Shown: positions 47,086-57,668 of the stretch, piece after piece
How positions within the stretch are numbered: position 1 is the stretch's first letter
Layout of the letters: each line of letters starts with the position of its first letter
DNA from: an uncultured Bacteroidales bacterium
GTDB taxonomy: Bacteria > Bacteroidota > Bacteroidia > Bacteroidales > UBA932
NCBI GenBank assembly: GCA_900544815.1
Contig: UQWT01000002.1
Span: 12,766 to 76,765, forward strand
Direction: 5' to 3'
Length of the DNA: 64,000 nucleotides
Made by a program: the position numbers and the translations under genes
Notes under the pieces: model-generated
The model's database searches: none
What the model saw: only the letters and a program-made list of their open reading frames with translations
What the model was told of the DNA's origin: nothing

Positions 47086-47946
47086 ATGAGACAGTTAAAG
47101 ATAACAAAATCGATCACCAACAGGGAGAGTGCATCCTTGGATAAGTATCTTCAAGAGATTGGCCGTGAGGAGTTAATCACTGTAGAAGACGAAGTGGAAT
47201 TAGCACAAAGGATAAGAAAGGGAGACCAAGAGGCTTTGGAAAAGCTCACAAGAGCCAATTTAAGGTTTGTAGTTTCTGTTGCTAAACAGTATCAGAATCA
47301 GGGACTTAGTTTGCCAGACTTAATAAACGAAGGCAACTTGGGCCTAATAAAAGCAGCGGAAAAGTTTGATGAGACCAGAGGTTTTAAATTCATATCGTAT
47401 GCTGTCTGGTGGATAAGACAATCTATACTTCAGGCTTTGGCTGAGCAGTCAAGAATTGTTAGATTGCCTCTCAATCAGGTTGGCTCACTTAATAAGATCA
47501 ACAAGGCTCTGTCTAAATTTGAGCAGGAGAATGAGCGTATGCCGTCACCGGAAGAATTGGCAGAGATTCTCGATATACCAAAAGACAAAATTGCAGACAC
47601 CATGCGTGTGTCCGGCAGACATGTCTCCGTTGACGCTCCGTTTGTGGATGGTGAGGACAACAGCCTTTTGGATGTACTGGCCAATCCTGATTCACCTAAT
47701 GCAGACAGAGGACTTGTAAACGAATCGCTTAATAAAGAGATTGAGCGTGCCCTATCAACACTTACGGAGAGGGAGAGGGATATTGTCAAGTATTTCTTTG
47801 GTATAGGTACTCAGGAGATGACGTTAGAGGAGATAGGTGAGTACTTTGGCCTTACACGTGAGCGTGTTCGTCAGATTAAGGAGAAGGCAATAAGACGTTT
47901 GAGGCACAGTGCAAGGAGCAAATTGCTAAAGAGTTACCTTGGATAA
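47086..47946 (+). CDS. rpoD: Primary sigma factor (RpoD/SigA)
   Basis: 286 residues, the short Bacteroidota form lacking region 1.1. Region 1.2 ([15 protein letters not shown]), region 2 with [21 protein letters not shown] and [17 protein letters not shown], region 3, and region 4 ending [18 protein letters not shown]. It directs RNA polymerase to the -33/-7 promoters seen throughout the window. Confidence 0.97.
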   Translation: MRQLKITKSITNRESASLDKYLQEIGREELITVEDEVELAQRIRKGDQEALEKLTRANLRFVVSVAKQYQNQGLSLPDLINEGNLGLIKAAEKFDETRGFKFISYAVWWIRQSILQALAEQSRIVRLPLNQVGSLNKINKALSKFEQENERMPSPEELAEILDIPKDKIADTMRVSGRHVSVDAPFVDGEDNSLLDVLANPDSPNADRGLVNESLNKEIERALSTLTERERDIVKYFFGIGTQEMTLEEIGEYFGLTRERVRQIKEKAIRRLRHSARSKLLKSYLG

Positions 47947-47976
47947 TTTATTTACATGAAATAACCCCTGATTTAG

Positions 47977-50079
47977 ATGAAAAAACAACTATTGACGTTA
48001 TGTATTGCAGGGTGCATGGTTGCATCATGCGGAGAAAAAAAAGTGGAGAACCCGCTTTTAGCGGAGTGGAATACCCCTTTTGAAATACCACCTTTCGAGA
48101 GTGTAAAGGCTGAACATTACATGCCTGCATTCAAGGCGGCCATGGAGGCCGAAATAAAGGAGATAGACGATATCGTAAACAACCCGGCAGAACCGGATTT
48201 TGAGAACACTATTGTAGCTTACAATAATACCGGAGAATTGCTATCAAAGGTATCAGCAGTGTTTGGTAGCGTGAGTGGTGTTGCTTCAAATGATGAGATC
48301 ATTGCCATTGCAACGGAGCTTTCACCTTTAAGAAGTGCTCATAGTAGTGAAATATCTTTGAATGACAAATTGTTCCAAAGAATAAAAGTTGTTTATGACA
48401 AGAGGGAGACCCTTGGCTTGGACTCTATACAGATGAGACTTGTTGAGGAGACTTACGAGGGCTTTGAGAGAAGTGGTGCAAATCTGCCTGCAGACAAGAA
48501 AGAGGAGCTTAAGAAACTGAATGCAGAGATATCTGCCCTCCAACTGAAATTCGGACAAAACCTTTTGAAAGAGACAGCTGCTTTTAAGCTTGTAATTGAG
48601 GATAAGGAGGATTTGTCGGGATTAACAGAAGATCAGATAGCCGAGGCTGCTTCGAGAGCGGAGAAAGCCGGTATGGCAGGCAAATGGATTTTTGGTTTGG
48701 ACAATCCAAGTATAATGCCTTTCCTTGCAAATTCAGACAAGCCTGAACTAAGAGAGAAGATGTTGAATGCATATCTTAACAGGTGTAACAATAATAATGA
48801 GCAGGATAACAAGCAGGTTATTAAAGATTTGATCTCTTTGAGACTTAAAAAGGCCCAACTTATGGGATATGAAGACGCTGCTGCCTTTATTCTTGTAAAG
48901 AGAATGGCACAGAATTCTGCTGCTGTGTACGAGTTGTTGGATCAGATATGGAAACCTGCTATTGCTACTGCAAAGAGGGAGAGGGATGAGATGATAAAGA
49001 TTATGAGGAGTGAGGGTAATAACGGTGAGTTCAAGGCGTCTGATTGGAGATATTACGAGCAGAAAGTAAAGAAAGCAAAATATGATATTTCGGAAGAGCA
49101 ACTTGCACCTTATTTTGAGATAAACAATGTAAGAGAGGGTATATTCTATGTTGCAAACAGACTTTACGGAATGTCATTTAAGAAATTGGAGAGTGTTCCG
49201 CTTCCAAGTAGCGAGGCTGTTGCGTATGAGGTTTTGGACTCAGATAGCTCTCATCTTGGTGTTGTTTTCTTTGATATGTTTGCAAGACCGGGCCAAAAGA
49301 GAGGCGGCGCATGGTGTGGTGGTTTTAGAGGACAGAGTTATAAAGATGGAAAACGTGTTGCTCCGCTTGTAACAATTGTTGGTAATTTTACCCGTCCGGT
49401 AGGTGACAAACCGGCTTTGCTTACAACTGACGAGGTTGAGACATTCTTCCATGAGTTTGGTCATGGTATTGCATCTTTGGTTAGCGATGTCAAATATAAA
49501 GGATTGGGCGGTTATCCAAGAGACTTTGTAGAATTGCCTTCTCAGATTAACGAACATTGGGCGTTTGAGCCTGAGGTTCTTAAGGTTTATGCAAAACATT
49601 ACCGGACAGGAGAGGTGATTCCTCAGGAGTTGGTAGACAAGGTTATTGCATCTGGAAAATATGGACAGGGTTTTGCCACTGTTGAATATTTAGCTGCATC
49701 ATATCTCGATATGGATTTCCACACTTTGAAAGAGATCCCTGCAGACCTCGATGTTATGAAATTTGAGGAGAAGGTTCTTGGAGACAGAGGTATTTTGGAG
49801 CAGATACCATCTAGATATAGAAGCCCGTATTTCAATCATACATTTGGTGGTGGTTATACAGCCGGTTATTACAGCTACATATGGGCAGAGGTGTTGGATG
49901 CCGATGCATATCAGGCTTTTGTTGAGACAGGTGATATATTTAACCCTGAAGTTGCAAAGAGATTCCGTTGCGAAGTCCTTTCAAGGGGAAATGAGGCAGA
50001 TGCAATGCAATTATACATCAACTTCAGAGGAAAGAAGCCAGGTATTGAGCCGTTGCTTAAAAATAGAGGTTTAAATTAA
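47977..50079 (+). CDS. dcp: M3 family peptidyl-dipeptidase, lipoprotein
   Basis: 700 residues. N-terminal lipoprotein signal MKKQLLTLCIAGCMVASCGE (lipobox before Cys18). Helical M3 fold with the zinc site HEFGHGIASLV and a downstream Glu ligand, preceded by FFDMFARPGQKRGGAWCGGF, as in Dcp. It removes dipeptides from peptide C-termini. Anchoring in the outer membrane suggests it works with DPP11 in the periplasm. It follows rpoD by 30 bases. Confidence 0.92.
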   Translation: MKKQLLTLCIAGCMVASCGEKKVENPLLAEWNTPFEIPPFESVKAEHYMPAFKAAMEAEIKEIDDIVNNPAEPDFENTIVAYNNTGELLSKVSAVFGSVSGVASNDEIIAIATELSPLRSAHSSEISLNDKLFQRIKVVYDKRETLGLDSIQMRLVEETYEGFERSGANLPADKKEELKKLNAEISALQLKFGQNLLKETAAFKLVIEDKEDLSGLTEDQIAEAASRAEKAGMAGKWIFGLDNPSIMPFLANSDKPELREKMLNAYLNRCNNNNEQDNKQVIKDLISLRLKKAQLMGYEDAAAFILVKRMAQNSAAVYELLDQIWKPAIATAKRERDEMIKIMRSEGNNGEFKASDWRYYEQKVKKAKYDISEEQLAPYFEINNVREGIFYVANRLYGMSFKKLESVPLPSSEAVAYEVLDSDSSHLGVVFFDMFARPGQKRGGAWCGGFRGQSYKDGKRVAPLVTIVGNFTRPVGDKPALLTTDEVETFFHEFGHGIASLVSDVKYKGLGGYPRDFVELPSQINEHWAFEPEVLKVYAKHYRTGEVIPQELVDKVIASGKYGQGFATVEYLAASYLDMDFHTLKEIPADLDVMKFEEKVLGDRGILEQIPSRYRSPYFNHTFGGGYTAGYYSYIWAEVLDADAYQAFVETGDIFNPEVAKRFRCEVLSRGNEADAMQLYINFRGKKPGIEPLLKNRGLN

Positions 50080-50107
50080 GAAACGTTTTTGTAATTTTTT
50101 GTTTTTT

Positions 50108-50142
50108 GATGGTGGCTGATTATATTTTGGTCACCATCTTTT
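50108..50142 (+). terminator. Terminator after dcp
   Basis: GATGGTG (50108-50114) pairs with CACCATC (50132-50138), followed by TTTTTT. Confidence 0.75.
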
Positions 50143-50161
50143 TTGTGTAGTATTTATTGTG

Positions 50162-50169
50162 TACCTTTG
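50162..50169 (+). promoter_or_regulatory. -7 element for the AGCS-argS-ygiQ group
   Basis: TACCTTTG is a perfect TAnnTTTG 23 bases before the ATG. It follows the dcp terminator, so it probably starts a new operon. The -33 is weak. Confidence 0.45.
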
Positions 50170-50191
50170 GAAGTTCTAAACTTTTAATTTG

Positions 50192-51556
50192 ATGACTGAT
50201 TTTTGGAGTTCTATTGAGCATTTCATTACAGTTGTAAGTGATGCTGTGTGCGGGTATCCGCTTTTTTTGGTCTTAATTGGGGGAGGTTTGTTTTTCCTAA
50301 TTTATTCCGGTTTTGTTCCATTCAGATATTTGGGACGGTCTATTAAGTCGTTGAGAAAAACGGATGATTCGCAACCGGGGCAGATTTCATCGTTTGAGGC
50401 ACTTATGTCTGCAATAGCTGCAACTGTTGGTATGGGTAATATTGCCGGTGTTGCAATAGCCCTTACAATGGGTGGCCCGGGGGCTATCTTCTGGATGTGG
50501 GTTAGTGCGTGTGTTGGTATGGCTACAAAATTTTTTGAAGGTACATTATCTATCATGTATAGAGGCAAAGATACAAATGGAGAGATTCAAGGAGGCCCTA
50601 TGTATATGATAACATCTGCTTTCGGCCCCAAGTGGAGACCTGTTGCTGTCTTTTTCTCAATATCGGCACTAATAGGAACGTTGTGTGTAATGCAGGCAAA
50701 TCAGCTTACTGAGGCTATAACCACTGTATTTACCACACCTGCAGGTATTGAGAATACTGTAGGACTGAGGGCTTTGATAGGTGTAGGTATATGTGTTATT
50801 GTGGCGTTTGTAGTACTTGGCGGTATACAAAGAATTGCCAAACTTTCAACAAAATTGGTTCCGGCTATGGTGATCATGTACTTCCTGCTTGTAGGTTATA
50901 TTATTGTGACAAATATAACAGAAGTCTCAAGAGTGTTTGAAGATATTATTAAAGGTGCTTTTAATTTTAAGGCCGGCCTTGGAGGTTTTATAGGGGTTGC
51001 GATAATAGGAGCAAGAAGGGCAGCTCTTGTAAATGAAGCCGGAGTTGGAACTGCCTCTATGATGCATGGTGCTTCAAAAAACAACGAGCCGGCGAGAGAG
51101 GGGCTTGTAGCTATGATAGGCCCTGCAATAGACAGTGGGCTTATATGTACTTTAACAGCATTGGCAATTCTGCTAAAAGGTGATTACCATGTAGAGGGTA
51201 TAAAGGGGCTTGAAATTGCTCTTAAATCATTTGAGGCAGCCATCCCCGGTTACGGAAGTTTGCTTCTTATGTTAATGGTAATTATTTTTGCGTTCTCAAC
51301 AATGTTCTCGTATTCCTATTACGGAACAAAATGTACAGGCTACCTGTTTGGAGCAAAAAATGCAAAATATTACAATTACTTTTATCTTGTGATGCTTGTT
51401 GTTGCGGCAGTTATACCGTTAAAGGCAGCGGTTGGAATTATAGATTTGGCATATGCGTTAATGGCATTTCCAACTATGATTACCCTGCTTATTCTTGCTC
51501 CAAAAGCGAAGGCTGCACTTAAGAGCTATATTGCAAGAGAAGATGAAAAAAATTAG
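50192..51556 (+). CDS. Alanine/glycine:cation symporter (AGCS family)
   Basis: 454 residues with about eleven transmembrane helices. Family signatures GFVPFRYLGRSIKSL, ATVGMGNIAGVAIALTMGGP, and ARRAALVNEAGVGTASMMHG are intact. It takes up alanine or glycine with Na+ or H+. I use the ATG at 50192; a TTG precedes it by one codon. argS follows after 18 bases. Confidence 0.93.
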   Translation: MTDFWSSIEHFITVVSDAVCGYPLFLVLIGGGLFFLIYSGFVPFRYLGRSIKSLRKTDDSQPGQISSFEALMSAIAATVGMGNIAGVAIALTMGGPGAIFWMWVSACVGMATKFFEGTLSIMYRGKDTNGEIQGGPMYMITSAFGPKWRPVAVFFSISALIGTLCVMQANQLTEAITTVFTTPAGIENTVGLRALIGVGICVIVAFVVLGGIQRIAKLSTKLVPAMVIMYFLLVGYIIVTNITEVSRVFEDIIKGAFNFKAGLGGFIGVAIIGARRAALVNEAGVGTASMMHGASKNNEPAREGLVAMIGPAIDSGLICTLTALAILLKGDYHVEGIKGLEIALKSFEAAIPGYGSLLLMLMVIIFAFSTMFSYSYYGTKCTGYLFGAKNAKYYNYFYLVMLVVAAVIPLKAAVGIIDLAYALMAFPTMITLLILAPKAKAALKSYIAREDEKN

Positions 51557-51574
51557 AAAAATAAATATAAAGAG

Positions 51575-53383
51575 ATGAATCCAGAGAGTTTTATTTTTGA
51601 GAAGGCAAAGGAAGCGATTGATAAAATTTATAATGTTTCAGTTCCTGACAATTTGGTCCAGACCCAGGCTACAAGAAAGGATTTTGAGGGGGATATAACT
51701 TTGGTTACATTTCCGCTGCTAAAGACAAGCCATAAGGCTCCGGATGTTACCGCAAATGAAATAGGAGAGTATCTAAAACAGAATAACAAAGAGATAGAGA
51801 GCTTTAATGTTGTAAAAGGATTCCTTAACATTAAGTTTTCGCAGAAGTTCTGGAAAGAGATTCTGTGCGACATATATTCTAATAAAGATTTTGGACAGCT
51901 GGCGCCAAGTGGCAAGACCATAATGATAGAGTTCTCATCCCCAAATACAAATAAACCTCTTCATCTTGGTCATGTGAGAAACAACTTGTTGGGCTGGTCT
52001 GTATCTCGCGTACTTGAAGCAAACGGACACAATGTTATAAGGGTTAATCTTGTAAATGACAGGGGTATACATATTTGCAAATCCATGCTTGCATGGCAAG
52101 TGTTTGGGAACGGAGAGACACCTCAGAGTTCCGGAATGAAAGGAGACCATCTTGTGGGCAAATATTATGTCATGTTCAGCAACGAGCTAAAGAAGGAGAC
52201 AAAGGCCATTGCTGCAGAGAAGCATATACCGGAGGAGGAGGCTGAAAAGCAATCGCCTATATTGAAGAGAGCGCAGGAGATGTTGCTCAAGTGGGAGCAG
52301 GGCGACAAGGAGGTTGTGGATCTTTGGAAGATGATGAACGGATGGGTATACGAAGGTTTTGATGCAACATACAAAAGGTTAGGAATATCGTTTGCAAAAA
52401 CATATTATGAATCACAGACATATCTTCATGGCAAGGCTTTGGTTCAGGAGGGGCTGAAAAAGGGGATTTTTGAAACACATGAAGACGGTTCTGTATGGTG
52501 TGATCTTACAGGAGACGGATTAGACAAGAAACTGCTTCTTAGAGGGGATGGTACATCTGTCTATATGACACAGGATTTGGGAACTGCAGTTCAGAGGTTT
52601 GAGGAGAATAATCTTGACGAACATATCTATGTGGTTGGAAACGAGCAAAACTATCATTTTCAGGTATTGAAACTTATACTAAAAAAATTAGGTTTCAGCT
52701 GGGCAGACAGTATTTACCATCTTTCATACGGAATGGTAGAGTTGCCGAACGGGAAAATGAAATCAAGAGAGGGCACAGTTGTAGATGCAGATGATTTGGT
52801 ACAGAGTATGTATGAGACCGCAAAAGAGACATCTGAATCATTGGGAAGATTGGACGGCCTGTCCGATGCCGAGAAGGATGATCTGTTTGAGATGATTGGA
52901 TTGGGTGCTCTTAAATACTTTATCATTAAAGTAGACCCTAAAAAGACAATGCTTTTTGATCCGCAGGAGTCAATAGATTTTAACGGTAACACAGGCCCAT
53001 TTATCCAATACACTCATGCAAGAATAAAATCAATATTAAGAAAAGCTGCAGAGGAGAATGGCGGGCAGATGGTTGTTGCAGACAAGGACATTGCAGAGGA
53101 TGATACCATTACACTTCTTCCACAGGAATTAGAGATAATCAAATTGCTCAATCAGTTGCCGGAGAAGATTAAGGATGCCGGGAAAGAGCTCTCTCCTGCT
53201 ATTATAGCAAATTATTGTTATGACCTTGCCAAAGAGTTCAGCAAGTATTACCATGATGTGACTATTCTTAAGGAACCTGATGTTAAATTAAAACAGTTCA
53301 GACTCTTTATGATTGAACTTATTGCAAAAGTCTTGGTTAAAGGAATGGATATCTTGGGGATAAAGCTGCCGGAGAGAATGTAG
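51575..53383 (+). CDS. argS: Arginyl-tRNA synthetase
   Basis: 602 residues: N-terminal Arg-S additional domain, the HIGH-type signature SPNTNKPLHLGHVRNNLLG, the KMSK-equivalent region GKMKSREGTVVD and the C-terminal DALR anticodon domain (YDLAKEFSKYYHDV). It charges tRNA-Arg. It is in the middle of a likely three-gene operon. Confidence 0.97.
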   Translation: MNPESFIFEKAKEAIDKIYNVSVPDNLVQTQATRKDFEGDITLVTFPLLKTSHKAPDVTANEIGEYLKQNNKEIESFNVVKGFLNIKFSQKFWKEILCDIYSNKDFGQLAPSGKTIMIEFSSPNTNKPLHLGHVRNNLLGWSVSRVLEANGHNVIRVNLVNDRGIHICKSMLAWQVFGNGETPQSSGMKGDHLVGKYYVMFSNELKKETKAIAAEKHIPEEEAEKQSPILKRAQEMLLKWEQGDKEVVDLWKMMNGWVYEGFDATYKRLGISFAKTYYESQTYLHGKALVQEGLKKGIFETHEDGSVWCDLTGDGLDKKLLLRGDGTSVYMTQDLGTAVQRFEENNLDEHIYVVGNEQNYHFQVLKLILKKLGFSWADSIYHLSYGMVELPNGKMKSREGTVVDADDLVQSMYETAKETSESLGRLDGLSDAEKDDLFEMIGLGALKYFIIKVDPKKTMLFDPQESIDFNGNTGPFIQYTHARIKSILRKAAEENGGQMVVADKDIAEDDTITLLPQELEIIKLLNQLPEKIKDAGKELSPAIIANYCYDLAKEFSKYYHDVTILKEPDVKLKQFRLFMIELIAKVLVKGMDILGIKLPERM

Positions 53384-53393
53384 ACGGTTGTTT

Positions 53394-55181
53394 ATGGAGA
53401 AAAGAATAACACAGTTTCCTACAAGTGTAAAGGAATTGGGTGTGTTAGGCTGGAAGAATGTCGATGTAGTGCTTTTTACAGGTGATGCATATATAGATCA
53501 TCCGGCCTTTGGTGCAGCTGTTATAGCGAGGGTATTGGAGAGAGGTGGCTACAGGGTAGCTGTTGTTCCGCAACCCAATTGGAGAGATGATCTCAGAGAT
53601 TTTAAAAAGATGGGTGAACCACGTCTTTTCTTTGCTGTCACCTCCGGTGCAATGGATTCAATGGTAAATCATTACACTGCTGCCAAACGCTTGAGAAGTA
53701 CAGACGCTTATACACCGGGAGGAAAATCTGGGATGAGGCCCGATTATGCCGTAAAGACATATACAGATATACTCAGAAAACTGTATCCATCTGTACCTAT
53801 TGTGATTGGTGGGATTGAAGCCTCACTTAGAAGAGTCACTCATTACGATTATTGGCAGGATACACTTTTACCCTCTATATTAGCCCAGACACCTGCAGAT
53901 CTTCTGATTTACGGTATGGGTGAGAAGACAGTACTTGATGTTGCAGCGTTCATTAAGAGGAATAGAAGGATTATTCATGGTGGTATGGATTTTCTAAAAA
54001 ACAGGGAGCTTGCAGTTCAGCTTCTTGCAATGAATCAGGTTGCCTATAAAAGCGCGATTCCTCCAAAGCAGGCTTTAACTGAGGAGACGGAGAATGAAGA
54101 TTTCAAGCTTCTCCCGTCATTTGACAGGTGCAAAAAGGATAAAAGATCATTTATAGAAGGATTTAATATTGTGGAGACAGAGGCCAACAAGATGCACCCT
54201 ATGCGGCTTGTAGAGCCTGTCGGGACCCAATATATTTATATTAATCCCGCAAATCCGGCACCAAGCACGGCAGAGATAGATTCTTATCACGATTTACCGT
54301 TTACCAAACTACCTCATCCAAGGTATAAAGGAAAGCATATTCCTGCATATGAGATGATAAAGTTCTCTGTAAATACTCACAGGGGGTGTTTTGGCGGATG
54401 CAGCTTCTGTACAATAGCTGCGCATCAGGGGAAACATATTCAAAGCAGGTCTGAAGAGTCTATTTTAAAGGAGATTGCTCAATTGCCGGAATTACCGGAT
54501 TTTGCCGGCAATATATCTGACCTTGGTGGGCCTACTGCCAATATGTACGGAATGAAAGGGAATGATGAGTCTGTCTGTGAAAAATGTTATAGAAAGAGTT
54601 GCCTGTTTCCAAAGATGTGCCCCAATCTCAATAATTCGCACAGGAGACTTTTAAAACTTTATGCAGACGTTGAAAAGGTGAAGGGGATTAGGAATGCTTA
54701 TATTGGGAGCGGAATAAGATATGATCTGTTTTTGGATTCAAAGGGCTTTTTGGACAGCTCATCCAAACCATATTTTACAGAACTCGTACTTAAGCATACA
54801 TCGGGAAGATTGAAAGTTGCACCGGAGCATACGGAACAGAATGTCTTACGGCTCATGAATAAGCCTTCGTTTGCTCTTTTTGAAAGGTTGAGAAAGGAAT
54901 TTGACACCCTTACAAGGCAAAAAGGGGTTAGGATGCAGATTATACCTTACTTTATATCATCTCATCCGGGGTGTACAATGAAGGATATGGAGAATCTTAG
55001 CAATACCCCCTCATTGAGAGGTATATGTACAGAACAGGTACAGGATTTTACCCCTACTCCTATGACAAAATCCTCTGTAATGTACTACACGGAAATGGAT
55101 ACGAAAACCTTTGAGAGAGTGTTTGTGGAGAAGAATATGCAGAAAAAGCAGGTACAAAAATCATATTTTTTCAAGAAATGA
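53394..55181 (+). CDS. YgiQ-family radical SAM protein
   Basis: 596 residues. N-terminal domain with PTSVKELG and GDAYIDHPAFG; radical SAM core with the cluster motif HRGCFGGCSFC (CX3CX2C) and a second Cys-rich segment CEKCYRKSCLFPKMC; C-terminal FTPTPMTKSSVMYYT. The reaction is unknown; the family is widespread in anaerobes. Start at the ATG at 53394, 10 bases after argS. Confidence 0.93.
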   Translation: MEKRITQFPTSVKELGVLGWKNVDVVLFTGDAYIDHPAFGAAVIARVLERGGYRVAVVPQPNWRDDLRDFKKMGEPRLFFAVTSGAMDSMVNHYTAAKRLRSTDAYTPGGKSGMRPDYAVKTYTDILRKLYPSVPIVIGGIEASLRRVTHYDYWQDTLLPSILAQTPADLLIYGMGEKTVLDVAAFIKRNRRIIHGGMDFLKNRELAVQLLAMNQVAYKSAIPPKQALTEETENEDFKLLPSFDRCKKDKRSFIEGFNIVETEANKMHPMRLVEPVGTQYIYINPANPAPSTAEIDSYHDLPFTKLPHPRYKGKHIPAYEMIKFSVNTHRGCFGGCSFCTIAAHQGKHIQSRSEESILKEIAQLPELPDFAGNISDLGGPTANMYGMKGNDESVCEKCYRKSCLFPKMCPNLNNSHRRLLKLYADVEKVKGIRNAYIGSGIRYDLFLDSKGFLDSSSKPYFTELVLKHTSGRLKVAPEHTEQNVLRLMNKPSFALFERLRKEFDTLTRQKGVRMQIIPYFISSHPGCTMKDMENLSNTPSLRGICTEQVQDFTPTPMTKSSVMYYTEMDTKTFERVFVEKNMQKKQVQKSYFFKK

Positions 55182-55288
55182 TTTTTTCTGTTCTCTAATT
55201 AAAAAAATTGCACTATAATTGCACTCGCTTTTGAAAAAGCGGATGAAACAACAAGAAAGTAATAAGAGTAACTAAATAATCAGATAGT

Positions 55289-55648
55289 ATGTCTAGCAAG
55301 ACCGAACAACGTTTGAACAAGAAGAGATTGGTGGTAAGCTACGCGAACATGTCGCCAGAGCTTGCTGCTGCCTTTAAGGAGAAGTATCCAAGAGGCTATT
55401 CAGATTATATGGGTGATATTTTTAAAGTTGACAAGCCAAACGGAACTTTCTTTTATGCTATCTCTCTTGAGATTCCGGAAGCCATCTATCTTATTAAGAT
55501 TGATGTAAAAATAGATGACTACGAGGATGTTGAAAAGGATATCTTTGGAGATAACTCAGAGGATGAATCTGAGACAGGAGAGAATAATACATTTTCGGAC
55601 GATGAAGGCAATCCTGCTTTTGCCGGAGAGGATGATTCAGACGAGTAA
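55289..55648 (+). CDS. Small acidic-tailed protein conserved in Bacteroidota, function unknown
   Basis: 119 residues. The N-terminal about 80 (RLNKKRLVVSYANMSPELA, KEKYPRGYSDYMGDI, FFYAISLEIPEAIYLIKID) look like a compact alpha/beta domain; the C-terminal about 40 are nearly all Asp/Glu/Ser/Asn. The acidic tail is similar to those of proteins that mimic or bind nucleic-acid-associated proteins, but that is a guess. Monogenic, with its own terminator. Confidence 0.8.
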   Translation: MSSKTEQRLNKKRLVVSYANMSPELAAAFKEKYPRGYSDYMGDIFKVDKPNGTFFYAISLEIPEAIYLIKIDVKIDDYEDVEKDIFGDNSEDESETGENNTFSDDEGNPAFAGEDDSDE

Positions 55649-55675
55649 TTTATTGATTCTATATATTTTACTGAG

Positions 55676-55715
55676 GGGTGGCCAATAGCTTTTGGTTACC
55701 CTTTGCATTTTTAAT
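55676..55715 (+). terminator. Terminator after the acidic-tailed protein gene
   Basis: GGGTGGCCAA (55676-55685) pairs with TTGGTTACCC (55692-55701) with two G-T pairs, then TTTGCATTTTT. Confidence 0.7.
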
Positions 55716-55807
55716 TAAATAACCTTTATACTGCTGCTTTTGTTAGGATTTATTCATTATTCTTTTCTATTTTTTTTAATCTTCTTTTCTAATGGTACAT
55801 TTTTGTG

Positions 55808-55815
55808 TAAGTTTG
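55808..55815 (+). promoter_or_regulatory. -7 element of the ClC channel gene
   Basis: TAAGTTTG is a perfect TAnnTTTG; TTTT lies 19 bases upstream as an imperfect -33. The start would be about 27 bases before the ATG. Confidence 0.45.
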
Positions 55816-55848
55816 CAATAAGAAGCTGTTTTTGCAGAGAAGTGATAT

Positions 55849-57618
55849 ATGCTGAAATTAACTTTTGAAAAGCTTAAAAGATATTTGTATGCTTTGCCGG
55901 AAAGCACCATGCTCGCTATTCTCGCCCTTTTTGTTGGATTGGGCAGTGGGTTTGCGGCTGTGTTTTTAAAGCAACTTATTCATTTTGTAAGGTATATTCT
56001 AACCGGCTGGTTCAATACCCCGGCAGACAGTGTTTTATATCTTATCTATCCGGGTATAGGAATGCTGCTGTCTATGCTGTTTGTGTGCTATGTGGTAAAG
56101 GACAATATTGGTCATGGCGTCACAAAGGTTTTGCTTGCCGTTTCAAAGAACGAGTCGAAAATTAAAAAACACAATATGTGGACCTCTATGGCTGCAAGTT
56201 CTGTTACTATTGGTTTTGGAGGTTCTGTTGGAGCGGAGGCACCGATCGTTTATACCGGAGCTGCCATAGGATCTAATGTGGGGCAGGCAATGGGACTGTC
56301 TTATAAGAATATAACTATATTGTTAGGTTGTGGTGCTGCCGGAGCAGTTGCAGGAATCTTTAAAGCTCCGCTTGCAGGAGTGCTGTTTACATTGGAGATT
56401 CTGCTGTTCAATATGTCGATGACCTCAATACTGCCATTGGCAATATCTTCTGTTACAGCAACTGTAGTCTCTTACTTCTTTTTGGGGAATATGGTATCCT
56501 TCTCAAACCAGACGCTGCCTTTCAGTATGGATAATATTGTTTTTTACATAATATTGGGCGTTGTCTGCGGTTTTGGGTCTCTATATTTTACAAGGGTTAC
56601 ATTAAGCATGGAGGATAAGATAAGCTCAATTACCGGTCCTTACAAAAGATGGTTCATATCTGCAGTAAGTCTTGGTGTTCTTATTTTCATCTTTCCACCG
56701 CTTTATGGCGAGGGGTATGAGTGTCTTACCGGTTTGCTAAATTATAAACCATCAGAAGCTATAGGTACTTCGTTTATAATGGATTATCTTAACACCCCAT
56801 GGATGATTCCAATATTTTTCCTATTGGTATTTTTGGTGAAAGTATTCACTATGACCTTTACAAATGCAGGCGGTGGTGTTGGCGGTACATTCGGCCCTAC
56901 CCTGTTTATGGGTGGTGTGCTTGGATATGTTGTTGTAAGACTTATTAACTTAACAGGCATTCATCCACTTCCGGAGACTAACTTTGTGCTTGTTGGAATG
57001 GCAGGCCTTATGGCGGGTGTTATGCAGGCTCCGCTTACCGCAATCTTCCTTATTGCGGAGATAACTGGTGGATATGATCTTCTTATGCCGCTTATTATTA
57101 CATCTGTAATTTCGTACGGAACAATAAGATGCTTTGAATCATACTCTATTTATACAAAACGTATAGCCAAACAGGGCAATCTGCTTACACACGATTCAGA
57201 CCAGGCTGTGCTAACGCTGCTTAAGACAAGCAACCTTATAGAGAACGATTTTGTTCCTATTCCGGTGGGTGCTAATCTTGGTACCTTGGTAAAGGCAATT
57301 ACACAATCCCACAGAAATATATTTCCGGTAATAGATGAGAACAAACATATTAACGGAGTTCTCTTCTTAGATGATGTAAGGGAGGTGATGTTTGACAGGG
57401 AGAAGTATGAAACTACTACCATAGACAACTATGAAAAAGCAGCTCCAACAGTGGTAATAGAGGATGAGAAGATGGAGAGCGTTATGGAGAAATTTGAGGC
57501 AACGGGTGCCTGGAATCTTCCTGTGGTAGATTCTGAGGGCAGATATCTTGGCTTTGTATCAAAATCAAAAATCTTTTCTGCATACAGGACAAAACTACAA
57601 CAGGTTTCTCATGATTAG
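55849..57618 (+). CDS. ClC-family chloride channel/antiporter with CBS pair
   Basis: 589 residues: a ClC membrane domain of about eighteen helices with GFGGSVGAEAPIVYTG (gating-type Glu in the position of GREGP) and GGGVGGTFGPTLFMGG, then two CBS domains from about residue 450 (NIFPVIDENKHINGVLFLDD; GAWNLPVVDSEGRYLGFV). It moves chloride, probably in exchange for protons; the CBS pair may bind nucleotides. Monocistronic. Confidence 0.93.
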   Translation: MLKLTFEKLKRYLYALPESTMLAILALFVGLGSGFAAVFLKQLIHFVRYILTGWFNTPADSVLYLIYPGIGMLLSMLFVCYVVKDNIGHGVTKVLLAVSKNESKIKKHNMWTSMAASSVTIGFGGSVGAEAPIVYTGAAIGSNVGQAMGLSYKNITILLGCGAAGAVAGIFKAPLAGVLFTLEILLFNMSMTSILPLAISSVTATVVSYFFLGNMVSFSNQTLPFSMDNIVFYIILGVVCGFGSLYFTRVTLSMEDKISSITGPYKRWFISAVSLGVLIFIFPPLYGEGYECLTGLLNYKPSEAIGTSFIMDYLNTPWMIPIFFLLVFLVKVFTMTFTNAGGGVGGTFGPTLFMGGVLGYVVVRLINLTGIHPLPETNFVLVGMAGLMAGVMQAPLTAIFLIAEITGGYDLLMPLIITSVISYGTIRCFESYSIYTKRIAKQGNLLTHDSDQAVLTLLKTSNLIENDFVPIPVGANLGTLVKAITQSHRNIFPVIDENKHINGVLFLDDVREVMFDREKYETTTIDNYEKAAPTVVIEDEKMESVMEKFEATGAWNLPVVDSEGRYLGFVSKSKIFSAYRTKLQQVSHD

Positions 57619-57668
57619 TCTCTTCCCGACATATTTTTTAACATTGTAAAGTAAAACGATAATGCAAT